From contig NC_087068.1 in the NCBI RefSeq assembly GCF_963678635.1, forward strand, positions 496,001-560,000: a stretch of 64,000 nucleotides of DNA, given 5' to 3'. The DNA is from Symsagittifera roscoffensis. Its lineage: Eukaryota > Xenacoelomorpha > Acoela > Convolutidae. The notes under the pieces were generated by a model. That model was not told where the DNA came from, did no database searches, and was given only the letters and a program-made list of their open reading frames with translations. Numbering within the stretch: the first letter of the stretch is position 1; each line of letters starts with the position of its first letter. This document shows, piece after piece, positions 11,384 through 22,128 of this stretch. Position numbers and translations under genes: made by a program.

Positions 11384-12560
11384 AGGCGCCTCCGGTGCTT
11401 CTAATTTTTGACAACTCATAAATTACGCATATATTGGAAATAAGATCTGCATAATTTGATAGTACTCTTACAGCATCCAATTACAGGGTTGGTAAATTCA
11501 ACTTTTGCGAAGTTTTTATATTAAAGTATTTCTTTAGTCAGATTTTGAAATACTTCGAAGTTTTTTTCAAATTATATAAAATGTCACATCTCGGAAAATA
11601 AAAGCAATTGAGCAATCGCATTTGGACGCAAGATTTGCAGCTCTTGAGAGTAATCTCACAGTACCCAACTGCAGCGTTGCAAACTCCAAATTTTGAGCAA
11701 CTCAAAATTTATATTTCCTAAAAAATTTCGAAACCATAAAAAATGTCATTTCTCGAAAACTACAAAGATTTGAGAAGTAAAACCTAGCGATAAGATTCGC
11801 AACCCCTGAGAGTACTATAACAGCCCCCGAGTACAGGGTTAGTAGTTTCCAAAAAAATAATGTTAAATTTAACTTACAGAGCCTCACTAAAGAGATGAGA
11901 ACGTCAAATTTTGTGCAACTTTTTAAAATCTGAGGTCTTTGAACAATTTTAGACGCAAGAGCAGTCGCATTTGAACGCAAAAATTGCAAATAAGAACTCG
12001 TCACAAAACCCAACTACAAGGATGGAAATTTCAAACCTTTTGATATTTTTAAAATATAAGTTTTCTGAAAAACTAAAAAAAAAATCATAAAACACGTCAT
12101 ATCTTGAAAACTACAAAGATCTGAGCAGTCAAATTTGGAGGCGAAAATTGCAACCCCTGGTTGTAACCTGACAAAGCTTCACTATGGAGATGAGAATTTC
12201 AAATTTCGTGATATTTTTTATATTTAACTTCTTCGAACATTTAAAAAAATGATCTAACAAACGTCACATCCTGGAAACTAAGAGACTTCGAGCAGTCGCA
12301 TTTGGACGCAAAATTTGCAACTTAGAAATCCTGACAGTGCCGTCACAAAACTCAACTACAAGGATGGAAATTTCAAATCTTTAGGTTTTTTTAAAAATAA
12401 ATTTTGTGAAAAATTAAAAAAGAAATCATAAAACACGTAAAAACTCGAAAACTATAAGGATTTGAGCAGTCATACTTTAAAGCAAGATTAGCAATCCTTG
12501 AGAACACTCTGACAGTGCCCCACTAGAGGGTTGGGAATTTCAAATTTTGTGTATTACTTT
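11384..12560. repeat. Block of a divergent satellite of about 160-bp monomers
   Basis: Degenerate tandem monomers carry ATCTCGAAAACTACAAAGAT, TTGAGCAGTC, GCAA[GA]ATTCGCAACCCCTGAG, a CTGACAG..CC block and a GAGAACTTCAAATTTTGTG block. Blocks at 19.1-20.1, 45.5-48.0 and 49.7-50.6 kb belong to the same family. The left edge (GTGTAA...ACAACTCATA...GGAAATAAGATCTG) is shared with the 19.1-kb block. Confidence 0.8.
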
Positions 12561-15164
12561 TCAATTTGAGAATTACTTTTCAAATCGGGACTCATCAAAC
12601 TAAGTGTATACTTGGTTCATCTCTAGTGAATGGTGTATATCTATCTGATATGCTAACTGTATCATGTCCCATAGCCACGCTATGCTGTGACAATGTTGCT
12701 GATCTGATTGTTGCTCTCGGAGTGTCGAGACTCGTATTTATGGCGGGACGGACAATTTTTTGATAGAAACTCCGAATACATTATGAGTGAAGGCGCAGTT
12801 ATGGAAGAAATAGGCTTTTGGTGGAAAAATTCCTTATAAAACGAATCTAAACCGAATCTATAAACGAATCTAACAAATCATTAATTGGTCGCAGAGGCAA
12901 AAGAAACACTATTCGGAGACTCAAAATATGTTACAGGTGTCTGGTAGAATATTATATTATATCATTTGTTAACACGGTCAAATTCAGATACAGAAAGATA
13001 TTGCCAGAGGTGGACTCCTTCCTCGTCATGAAAACCTTCACACACAACTAGCGCCGGATTTCCGTACAGCCTTTTCAAGAGCTCAACAAACCTTCCTGAA
13101 GTTGTTTTCAACAGTTATTTGTGCTTTTTACAAATGCTGTCTTGAACGATTTTTTTCCCGATAATGGCCGCTGTAGGTCCATTCTGAAAGCCTGCTCTTT
13201 ACCCTAATTGCCTAAGTCAATCTTCTGTTATTAGTCTGCTTCGCGTTTATTCTGTTATTTGCTGAAATTATTTTTGTGAGTGATGGCCGCTTAAGGTCTC
13301 TTGTCGCTAGTAAAAATTCGACCTTTTTTATCATGGTATGTATTTTAAAAATTGAATTTAACAAGGCTATTTGGTTGTTCATTATCTTGACTAGCTCCTT
13401 GTGGCTCCGAACTTCACAAGGTACTTGTTCTTTGTTAAATTGAAATGGCCGCTTTCAGATCTTTCAATAGACCTGTTTGCTCTGAATTGACCTGACCGCC
13501 TTAGGTTTCTCGAGCTATTGAATCCAACTATGCAACAACGGCCACTTCAGATTTTGACCTCAGATCACATTATTACTGGGCTGGGCAAGTTCTTGCTCTA
13601 CTGCTTTGCAACAATATTCTCCTCGGGCTTTATGCATATTTCAACACATTTCTAGGTCAATTTACATCCTACGGAGATGCAACAATGGCCGCTTCAGGCC
13701 CTGTGCATCAGGCGTAAAAGAAATTTAAGCGACTTCTTTCCTCTACTGCATGGATAGAAAATATACTGGACAACATCAAAATTTGACAATAAACTCACCG
13801 TCCAATACCAGAAAATGGTCAAAACTCAACGATGATGATGATGATGAATGATGATGAGTATTACCATCCCGAATATTTGCTTTGCATTTTTGTCTACGTT
13901 CGTTTCCGGGTAGCCTATCCTCAAAATCTCAAATCCATGGCGCTTAACCGATCGCGACATACAAAAAACAGCATGGCGTTAAATTAAGAGCTTCAAATTA
14001 AAACCTAGGAAGCGGTAACTGAGTCGGCAATACATCGGCGAGCGCATCGAGCCAATATTTTACCTAACCAAAGGTGAGGAATTTGGGCCGATATAACTTC
14101 AGATGAAAAAAGGCCGATTGGATAACGCTAACTAATCGCAAGCGTCAAATAAACTCGGTCCGAAAGTGATCACACGGAAATACGCTATATCAGACATTCG
14201 CGGCAGATCGAGTGGAGAAAAAAAATTGGGGTTATCAATCAAATATTCTACGTTTCATTATTGCCAAATCCCGCCAAGAATGTTGCCAGAATACACTTGC
14301 GCTGGGTACATCTGCCAAATTTCTGATAGATCATCTCTACATGCCATTTGAGAAAAAAATGACTGACAAAAAAAACTTTCAAGTTTTCGCTTCTATAATT
14401 GGTGGAAAAATTGGTAGATAAGAAATGTTCCTAATAAATTCCTGATAATCAGATTTCACAAGTAACATTGGTTTTAAATTTGGACCTATTTATAATAACC
14501 ACGCTTCAGCAATTGTACAACTACTTCAGCCAAAATTCGACAGATTTGTTTTGTATAACGACAACCTCAAACGAAGAAACTACCCACCGCAGATCTACAA
14601 CTTTGGCATTTGTCAAACAAAACGTCTGAGATGCAAACATTTTACCTTCAAAATCCCATAAGAAAAACTTAATTTGAAGATTTCATCTCACATTGAATGA
14701 TTTTGGTATAATGCGTTGACAGCCACCGCTAAAAAACGCACCCAGGACGTTAGCAGCTAGGTTTTGTATCACATTTGCGCGTAAAAAGGCAATCACTCAA
14801 GCAATCACTGTTATTCTTATTCACAGCATCCGCATTCTAAACTGTCAATATGGAAAAGAACAACCAATGGCAGAAGCATATGAAGACTAATGCATTCTAA
14901 AACGCTGCCCGATGCTTGAAAGTACCATCCACAACTGTACACAATGTAGAAGAATGCAACAAGATGACTAGCCTCAAATATCTCCCCACCAAAAATCACT
15001 CTGCCTTCACAGCTGTTGCATGTGACTACATTGGACGATTTTGTATCATTCTAAAATCAACACCAAGGCGAAGCTTTGCTTATCAAACACCTGCGAGAAC
15101 ACGACAAAACGAAGCACTATAAAATGCAATAGGAAAAATTAGAAATACGACTAGAATTAGTAAA
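12561..15164. other. Non-coding region with minor repeats
   Basis: No convincing gene. It contains five irregularly spaced, similarly oriented ATGGCCGCTT-like motifs at about 13164, 13283, 13445, 13535 and 13683, and a GAT-rich microsatellite at about 13829-13858. Short plus-strand ORFs here are unsupported by composition or motifs. Confidence 0.5.
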
Positions 15165-15265
15165 AATTCGGCAACGCCTGAGATTCGAACCTGCGACCTA
15201 GAGAACAGGAGTCTCACACACTAAACACGCACGCTTAATATGCACCAAACACTAGCCACAAATAA
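15165..15265 (-). repeat. tRNA-like sequence, probable SINE head
   Basis: On the minus strand a box-B-like GGTCGCAGGTTCGAATCT lies about 50 nt downstream of a box-A-like TGTGGCTAGTGTTTGGTG. The T-stem does not pair well and no clean acceptor stem forms, so a tRNA-derived SINE or decayed tRNA is likelier than a functional tRNA gene. Confidence 0.45.
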
Positions 15266-16317
15266 AGCAGAGAACAGATGATATGGAATTTCCAATGTTA
15301 CAGTAAAATTACCGAATAAATGAACACTTTTAATGAACAATTTTATTTGCGAGTTAGGTTCGAAAAAAAAGAAAGTTCGTAATAACACACTAAACAGATC
15401 GCAAGTGTAAACACTATCCCGCTTTTTACTTTTTCAAATTTTTAACTTTAACTATACCAGAAACTTATAACTAAACATTCTATGAAATTGTACGTTTACA
15501 TATTACTTCGGCTTGGGGGGATACCAAAAAGGCATCAACCTTTCGGGTGGCATCTCAAGGGCAAGTACTATTCACTTACTTTCTTAAAGACTCGATCATA
15601 TAGACAGTTCTCAAAATGAACCGCAAAAAACTTTCAAATATCAAAATTTTAAAGAAAAGAAACTGATAACCAACGCACAATAATTTTAGTGCTGTTTAAC
15701 GTTTAACAAGCAAAATAAGATGACCAAAAAACTTACATCAAAGAGACGGAAATCAACCAAAACATAATTGATTACAGTTTATCTACAGCTTGCGCCGAAT
15801 AACTTTTTATTTGGTCGACTGACACCAACATTAATTCATGGTGTCTTAAAGGAAAATATCACGTCTCTGTTAAAATCATGGAGCTTCGCTGAGACGAGAA
15901 AAACGGATTAGTGGATAACTGCATTATCAAAATTTAACGACGTTTTGGTTGTTCGAAAGTTGGAGAGCAAAATTTGCCGTCTTTCAGCAAATGAAATTGA
16001 ATTGAGCTTGAAAAGAAATCGGAAGTCATATCAGGAAAGGTCTAATTTCAACAGTATCAAATTTAGGAATTTTTTTCTGGAGAAAAAAAAACACGGCCTA
16101 GATTTGTGTCGTCACTTTGTCCATTGCCACTTAAAACTTGTCGATTAGGGTGGAGCCAACACAGAGAAGCGAACGAATCATACCACAGCCAATAAGCTAT
16201 CAGAAACTTGTAAATACAAGACTATGATTTTCCTGATTTTGGATAGTTGAATATATCCCATTTTTGTTCGAAAAACTATCAACTTCTTACAATTCTTCTT
16301 ATGATGTTGAAACTCAC
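15266..16317. other. No recognised feature; may contain later SNAPC1 introns/exons
   Basis: AT-rich with no convincing ORF. The C-terminal half of SNAPC1 should lie in this direction (minus strand, lower coordinates), but that part of the family is poorly conserved and I could not pick out exons. Confidence 0.4.
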
Positions 16318-18087
16318 GCGTTTGCTTTACTCTGCTCCTTGTTCATGACTACTGCCTCCGGATGCGCGACTATGAAGAAGGCCTTGCAAGCGTAGAGTTG
16401 ATAGAAAATGAAGTTAGTGTCATGGTGCTCCTGTTGCTTCACTTCCACAATCAAATCCACAAACTCTGTCCACTGCTCGGCAGTAAATTTTATTTTCACG
16501 CGATTAGCATCTGTCAAATAAAGAATGATATCTATACATAAAAAACATTAGCACTCTAATTGAAAATTTAAGACATGGTGCAAGTGTGAGTCAGACACAT
16601 TTTATATAATACTACTCAGGGGCGGATCTAGGATTTTCTCGAGCGGGGGCGGATTTTCAAAAAATTCAAATTTTGACGACCTTTTTTTTAGGTCGACCAA
16701 ATTGATTTTTCTAGCTCTCCCAAAGCATTGTTTTGCCCCTATTTTGGCCGAATTTTCTGCGCCGCAGGAAAATTTTTGAAAAAAAAACAGTCAAAAAAGC
16801 CGTTTTTGGGCACTTTTTGAAAAATTTTGACAAAAAAATCTCGGTTTTTTTTGGCGCGCGCTCCCCCTCAAAGTTAGTATATATTGGCGCCAAAGGCGCC
16901 TTAAGAAAAATTTTAGGGTCGGTCGGCCAAAAATGGATTTCTAAAAAAGTATCAAAGGGGGGACCCTTTGGGTAGGCAGGGGTCGAATCGCTGAGGGGGG
17001 GGGGGGGGGGGGGGTTTAGGGGGGGCGTCTGCCCCTCCCCTAAATCCGCACCTGATACTACTTACACTATATACTTGAGATAACATAAAAAAAATGAATT
17101 TCATATGAACTTCAATGGGTTCCATGATTGTTTTTCCGTAGGTTGCTATAGACAGATCTTCACTTATTATAAATAAACAATTCCTAGCTTTAAAATCCAC
17201 CTTTCTACAAAGAAAAATACTGCAGGTAATATTTGCATTTGCATTTTGAATTTGGTTCCATTTTGAAAATGATTTTGTGAAGATACAATTTTCGATAAAA
17301 ATGACTGGTGATCCTTCTTGAATTTTTTGTTCGTTTGTTACCTTCAATTTCATTGTTCTCGTTCTGGATTCTTGTATATGCGGGACGCAGATTATGTTTG
17401 ATTTTCCAGAGATGACAGAATAATTTCCATAAGAAAAATACTAGATCAACTCCTTTCTTCCAAGAAGTTTGAGGTATATTAGGAAAAATGCCCTGCTGAA
17501 TCAAAATACTACAGTCAACAAAGAAACCTCTTAAAAAGTATACCTCTTATTATCAATGAACGCTTTTGTCATCAGTCATTTTATATGCCACGCAATACTT
17601 CTAAGCGATACCACAACGAATCTAGCAACTCACTAAAAAAAATCAGATATGGGCAAAGAAGACTGCTATAATAGGTTAAAATATGACTCTTTGTCTGATC
17701 TTTTACTGAAATACAATATAGTTATTACCTGCTGTGATAAATTTGGCAACTGTTTCCAGAAGTTTCTGTTTCTATAAAAATTAAGTAGGATACTAAGGCA
17801 AGTTCTAACTTACCAGTCAATGGTTGTTGAGAATACAGCGCATAGAGTAAGTAGAGCGCACCAACTCTGACTTGAAACTGAAATTTGGGTTGAAGAAAGC
17901 TTCTCGTTATAGAATAAGCAGTTTCCGTGAAAATAATCAACTCTTCGTCTTCCAGAAGATAAAAGATAAGAGAAAAACTCATTTCTTTGTAAATTCTAGA
18001 AAAATCTTCGAAACGGACTGAATCAGTATCAATAAAATTGGATAGTAGTGTTTCAACATCGCTTCGAAAGCCAGTCGCCTCTTGCAT
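16318..18087 (-). CDS. SNAPC1: SNAPC1, snRNA-activating protein complex subunit 1 (first two coding exons)
   Basis: SNAPC1 (SNAP43/PTF-gamma) is a core subunit of the complex that binds the proximal sequence element of snRNA promoters for RNA polymerases II and III in the nucleus. Exon 1 (18087-17814) starts at an ATG and encodes GFRSDVETLLSNFIDTDSVR, then FQFQVRVGALYLLYALY. These are the hallmark SNAP43-domain blocks (human: ETDSVRFEDF and FQIRVGALYLLYGLY). It ends at a CTG|GTAAGT donor. Exon 2 (16510-16318) follows TTTGACAG and continues in phase with ANRVKIKFTAEQWTEFVDL and FIFYQLYACKAFFIVAHPEA, matching the family's W-rich and AF[HF] blocks. It ends at CGC|GTGAGT. The 1.3-kb intron holds a MITE. 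Later exons were not found, so this is the N-terminal 155 residues or so only. Confidence 0.85.
16617..17054. mobile_element. hAT-type MITE, 438 bp
   Basis: Terminal inverted repeats CAGGGGCGGATCTAGG and, reversed, CAGGTGCGGATTTAGG (14 of 16 match) are flanked by an exact 8-bp target duplication ATACTACT at 16609-16616 and 17055-17062. This is diagnostic of hAT superfamily insertion. There is no transposase, so it is non-autonomous. It carries a G run of about 20 near 17000 and lies inside the first SNAPC1 intron. Confidence 0.9.
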
Positions 18088-18367
18088 TTTAACCTAGAAA
18101 TTAACTTAACTAATTTAAACGTTTTCTCGCAAATGTGCACCGAAAGGATGAATTTTTTTCCAAAATCATAAATACTGAGTAAACAAGAGTTTTAATGAGA
18201 GACCCGGAATGGCCGATAGCTTGAGCATAAATTACTCTTTCTCCGCATTGCATAGTTGTTTCGGGTTAACTGGCTGCATCAATGAAAACCATTTCAAAGA
18301 ATAGTCATTACAACGATAGCCGGTTGCTGTGCAAGTAGAACAGAATGCTGCGAACATTCATAAAAAA

Positions 18368-18667
18368 AGCAACTACTTTCTTTCTCATCAATCTGAAAAA
18401 CAAGATGTGAAACTTGTTTATTTCGGAGTACTTTCGGCTGACGCTGAAGCTGTGAGCAACTCGAGTTTCTTTGTCCCAGAGTCATCTGGCTGGAATCTCT
18501 TCTGCGTATTCTTGTATTTTGTTACTATGTGTTTGGATTTTGTGATTTGCCCTATGTCAAACTTCATGTTTTTGAGTGCTGATGATGGTTGTATAGCCGA
18601 AAGTACTCCGAAATAAACAAGTTTCATTATCTTGTTTTTCACATTGATGAGAAAGAAAGTAGTTGCT
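18368..18667. mobile_element. Foldback element with 72-bp inverted arms
   Basis: Arm 18368-18439 (AGCAACTACTTTCTTTCTC... to ...TTTCGGCT) is nearly the exact reverse complement of 18595-18667. The 155-bp centre has no strong ORF. No clear target duplication is visible beyond the arms. It lies just upstream of the SNAPC1 start, on the promoter side. Confidence 0.75.
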
Positions 18668-19107
18668 CGTTATCAATGTTGTTACCAAAAAAAGCACTTT
18701 TTGGTGCTTGTTGTGATGGAAAAACTAACACAACGAGTAGACATATAGTGAATGATGATGTATGGTCGACAGCAAAAAAAATGAAAAATGATTCTTTTTT
18801 GTTTCTTATTCATTTTCTTTTTTAACTGGTTTATTTCTTTTTTCTTATTATTAAATCATTTTATTTTTGAAAAAACTTTTTGATCACCAAAAAGAAGCTT
18901 CTAAAACTAGTTTTTCTGGAGTAAACGTGAGTTTTCACTACAAGGAAAAGTTTCGTTTCATGAGACTTAAATTAGCCCAAAGTTAGACTAACACATGGAA
19001 CACTATTTGAATCACGACTGAAATAGTTTTATATGACTGCGCCAGTCGGCCATTCAAGGCATTTTTAAAAATAAGTTTTCCAACAAACACGTTTTGATAT
19101 CAACTAG

Positions 19108-20100
19108 CGTGTAACGCACCACCGGAGCTACGAACGTGAAACAACTCATACAAATCCGCATATAATGGAAATAAGATCTGTATCCTCTGAATGTAGTCTG
19201 ACAACACCCAATTAAAGGGTTCGTAATTACAAATTTTGCAAAGCTTTTTATTCAAGTTTTTTATTACAAATTTTGAGGAACAAAATACATTTTAAGTTTT
19301 ATATAAGTTCTTAGAAAAATATAAAATGAACGAAGAAACGCCACATCTCAGAAACTAAAATCAATTGAGAAGTCGCATTCGGAGGTAAGATTTACAGCTC
19401 CTGAGAGTACTCTCGTGGTACCCAACTTTAGCGTTGGGAACTTCAAACTTTGGGAAACTTCAAACTTAAGTTTTCTAAAAAACTTATCTTTGAAAAACCA
19501 TGAAAAACGTCAGATCTCAAAAACTACAAAAATTTGAGCAGGGTTATAAAACGGCAAGATTCGCAACCCCTGCAGGTACCCTGACAGAGCCTCACTGTAG
19601 AGATGTGAACTTCAAATTTTGCGAAACAATTTATATCTGGCTGGGTTCTCTGAAAATCTCCTAAGAAACGTCTTATCTTGAAAACAACAAAGATTTGAGT
19701 AGTCATATTCAGAGGCAAGGTTCTCAAGGGTAACCTCACAATTTCCAACAACAAAACTGTGATCTTCAAAGTTTTGGAAATTTTTAAAATCTAAGTTTTA
19801 TTGAAAAATTTTTTTTTTAAATCAAAAAAAATATATCTCGAAAACTACAAATTTGAGCAGTATTATTGTGGCGACACATCTTCACTTTGTGGCGACCTTG
19901 TAGGGTTTGAGTACGCTCGCTCGAAGAGGATGAGTACCTCATTACTTTTCCTAGCCACAGAGTTTCTTAATTTTAACATCGAAGGCAACAGCATAAATGA
20001 ATGATTATACTTGGTGAAGGACGTTAAGTTAATTTTACCGGATGCGTAGCCGTGCCACTGACAAAAAATGTTATCTAGGAAACTCCTCATAGTGCAAATT
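19108..20100. repeat. Block of the 160-bp satellite family
   Basis: Degenerate monomers with the same landmarks as the 11.4-kb block (ATCTCAGAAACTAAAA, TTGAGCAG, GCAACCCCTG, CTGACAGAGCCTCACT). The left edge matches the 11.4-kb block (GTGTAACGC...ACAACTCATACA...GGAAATAAGATCTG), although that flank is not itself satellite. Confidence 0.8.
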
Positions 20101-20104
20101 TTGT

Positions 20105-20277
20105 GAAAATGCTAGACAGCAGTGCAATGTAGTATGATGCCATATATGACAAGCGGTGAGTTGAAGTTCATTTTATATGCAATTTGTAAGTTGATCACAG
20201 AAAACTGGATCACCACTTGAAGATAACCCGGAGTTATGCTTTCAATGGGGACATAGAAAGCGACTGTCGGGGGAGTA
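20105..20277 (+). mobile_element. 3' internal end of an older, plus-strand relative of E1 (E0)
   Basis: Reads like the 3' untranslated end of E1 seen on its own strand. Shared pieces include TGTAGTATGATGCCAT, a GTGAGT.GA block and TTTGTAA..T. It ends in a polypurine-like CGGGGGAGTA directly before an LTR start TGTGCC. The rest of E0 to the left is missing and replaced by satellite. Confidence 0.7.
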
Positions 20278-20374
20278 TGTGCCATTCCACCGGATTGACA
20301 CAGACGAAACCTCCGACGAGCAAATTAAGAAGAACGGCCATCTTTGGCAGAAAACCGATAGAAACCAGAGACAG
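20278..20374 (+). repeat. E0 3' LTR, first part (split by E1)
   Basis: Starts TGTGCCATTCC right after the polypurine tract. E1 interrupts it at 20375 and it resumes at 44,852, so the pre-insertion LTR was about 787 bp. Confidence 0.7.
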
Positions 20375-21311
20375 TGTAACATTCGCCCGGAAGATACATA
20401 TCGACGGATAACAAAACTAAGTCTTAAGACGACTGGCTAGCGTCTAAACAGAGCTTTGCATGTTTTTCACCGTCTCTACCAAGCCAGTACTTTTCGGTGG
20501 TCTTTCTTACATCGGGTCGACAAAAACGTTACTGTTCTCCGGCTTCGACCAGAACGCTCAAATTAACTGAATTACATGCAAAGATAGTGAGCTCATGGCT
20601 GGGTCTCAGTATCCCCAGACCACGAGGTCACTCCTAAAAACAGGGCTACTACTTATTATATTACTATTGTTTTTGTTCAGTAGATAAAAATCATCATCTC
20701 CATCGAAGATGGATCAACCCTTTCCCCCCAACTCTTAGCACCTCATCCTTGTCAAAACTAATCCAAATATCAATTAAATTCAAATCAGGACATTACAGGA
20801 TGCTAAAATTTCATATGAGTCAATAAAAGTTTTCCGTCCCGAGACCCTTCCGGATTCTTGAATCCGGTGAATCAAGCTCCTTAAGTTCGATTTCACGACA
20901 ACACGGAAGGCTGGTTTCTTACCCTTCACCATTGTTCGCAACGGCCTTGCAACTACTGTAGCAGCACAATAGTTGCAACTCGGAACGTTCTCTGCACTCT
21001 GCTGCTGTTTTTCTTCAATTTCGACTTCTTCAATTTCAATAAAGTTGTTCTCGTCAGCGCAACTAACGTTGTTGTTCTGTTTTTCTTAGTTCTTTTTGCT
21101 AAAATGGCCGTTTCTGACGTTTCTCAGAAATGTTACGTCATCACTTCGAAAATTTAAAATTTTAAAATACTAGAATATTCCAGCCTTCACCGTTTGGCTA
21201 AACGTTCCAATAACGCCCTTAGTTCTTAAGAACCACCAATCCGGAAGGCTTACTGCTAAAATTCCGAATTCTGCAGAGATTGCATTTTCCACATTCTGGT
21301 CGAATGTCACA
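20375..21311 (-). repeat. E1 3' LTR
   Basis: 937 bp, with short terminal inverted repeats TGTAACATTCG and CGAATGTCACA. Nine substitutions against the copy at 43,915-44,851. Confidence 0.95.
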
Positions 21312-21330
21312 TACTCCCCGGACAGTCCGG
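21312..21330 (-). promoter_or_regulatory. E1 polypurine tract (plus-strand primer)
   Basis: Reading the minus strand, CTGTCCGGGGAGTA lies immediately before the LTR start TGTGACATTCG. The position and purine richness fit the primer for second-strand synthesis. The GTCCGGGGAG core recurs inside the coding region of E1 and E3. Confidence 0.7.
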
Positions 21331-22128
21331 TTAATGTCCTCATTGAATCGCGCAATGTTCTAAATGGTTACAGTGTCATCGAACAGAATTTACAAAATGC
21401 ACGAAATTACTTTTATCTACGTCACATCGACTCACTGCAGAATATAAATGGCATCATACTACATCACTAAAGCCTTCAAATTCTTTCATTAATCTGCACA
21501 TTGAGGATATGACTTAAGATAAAACATATTTTCTGACTTCCAGTGTCAATGTCCCGATTGAAACTTTTTCTCCTAGATTTAAAAGGTGTTGGCTTGCAGG
21601 ACAGTCCTGCCAACCAACAAGCTAAAATTATCCTACTATGCTCCTTCCCTTCGGAAATCTTGCTTGTTTATTGCCCTGAATATTAAAACTAAGAAACTTT
21701 GTGGTTAGAAAGAACAATGTAACAACCTCCCTCCTCAAGAAGTTACTCAAGTTTTTCATGTCACCACAAAGTGATCAGTCTTCCTAAGTGATTAAAAACA
21801 ATCATGCAGGCTGGAATATTTAAATATACTCTTCCCTCAAGCCTTTCTAAATAAATAATAAGGAGTGTCTCTAAAGCCACTTCAACTAAAATCAAAATGC
21901 AAACTTATAAATGCAACAATTTCAGAACTCAACTAAATGTTTCAGTTTTCAATTACAACTTGGTTGCTTGGTTTCTCACTTGAGTTTTTCACACACATAA
22001 AACAATTCTGAGTTCTGACTTTTCTTCATCATCCCTTTGTTCTCTTCTTTTTCGTCGTTTAGAAGTTCTAAAACTTCTAAATTCTTCTAATTTTCTTTCT
22101 TGCTGCCTCTTGTTTTCTCGACCATTCG
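21331..22128 (-). other. E1 3' untranslated region
   Basis: About 800 bp between the ORF4 stop and the polypurine tract, without convincing ORFs. The last part is shared with the older element at 20,105-20,277. Confidence 0.65.

Noticed and set aside
15165-15265. Functional tRNA gene on the minus strand
   Set aside because: Box B is good, but the T-stem and acceptor stem do not pair; called tRNA-like/SINE instead.
17205-17504. Extra SNAPC1 exon within the first intron
   Set aside because: The open stretch is Phe/Lys/Asn-rich, has no similarity to the family, and exons 1 and 2 already join in phase without it.
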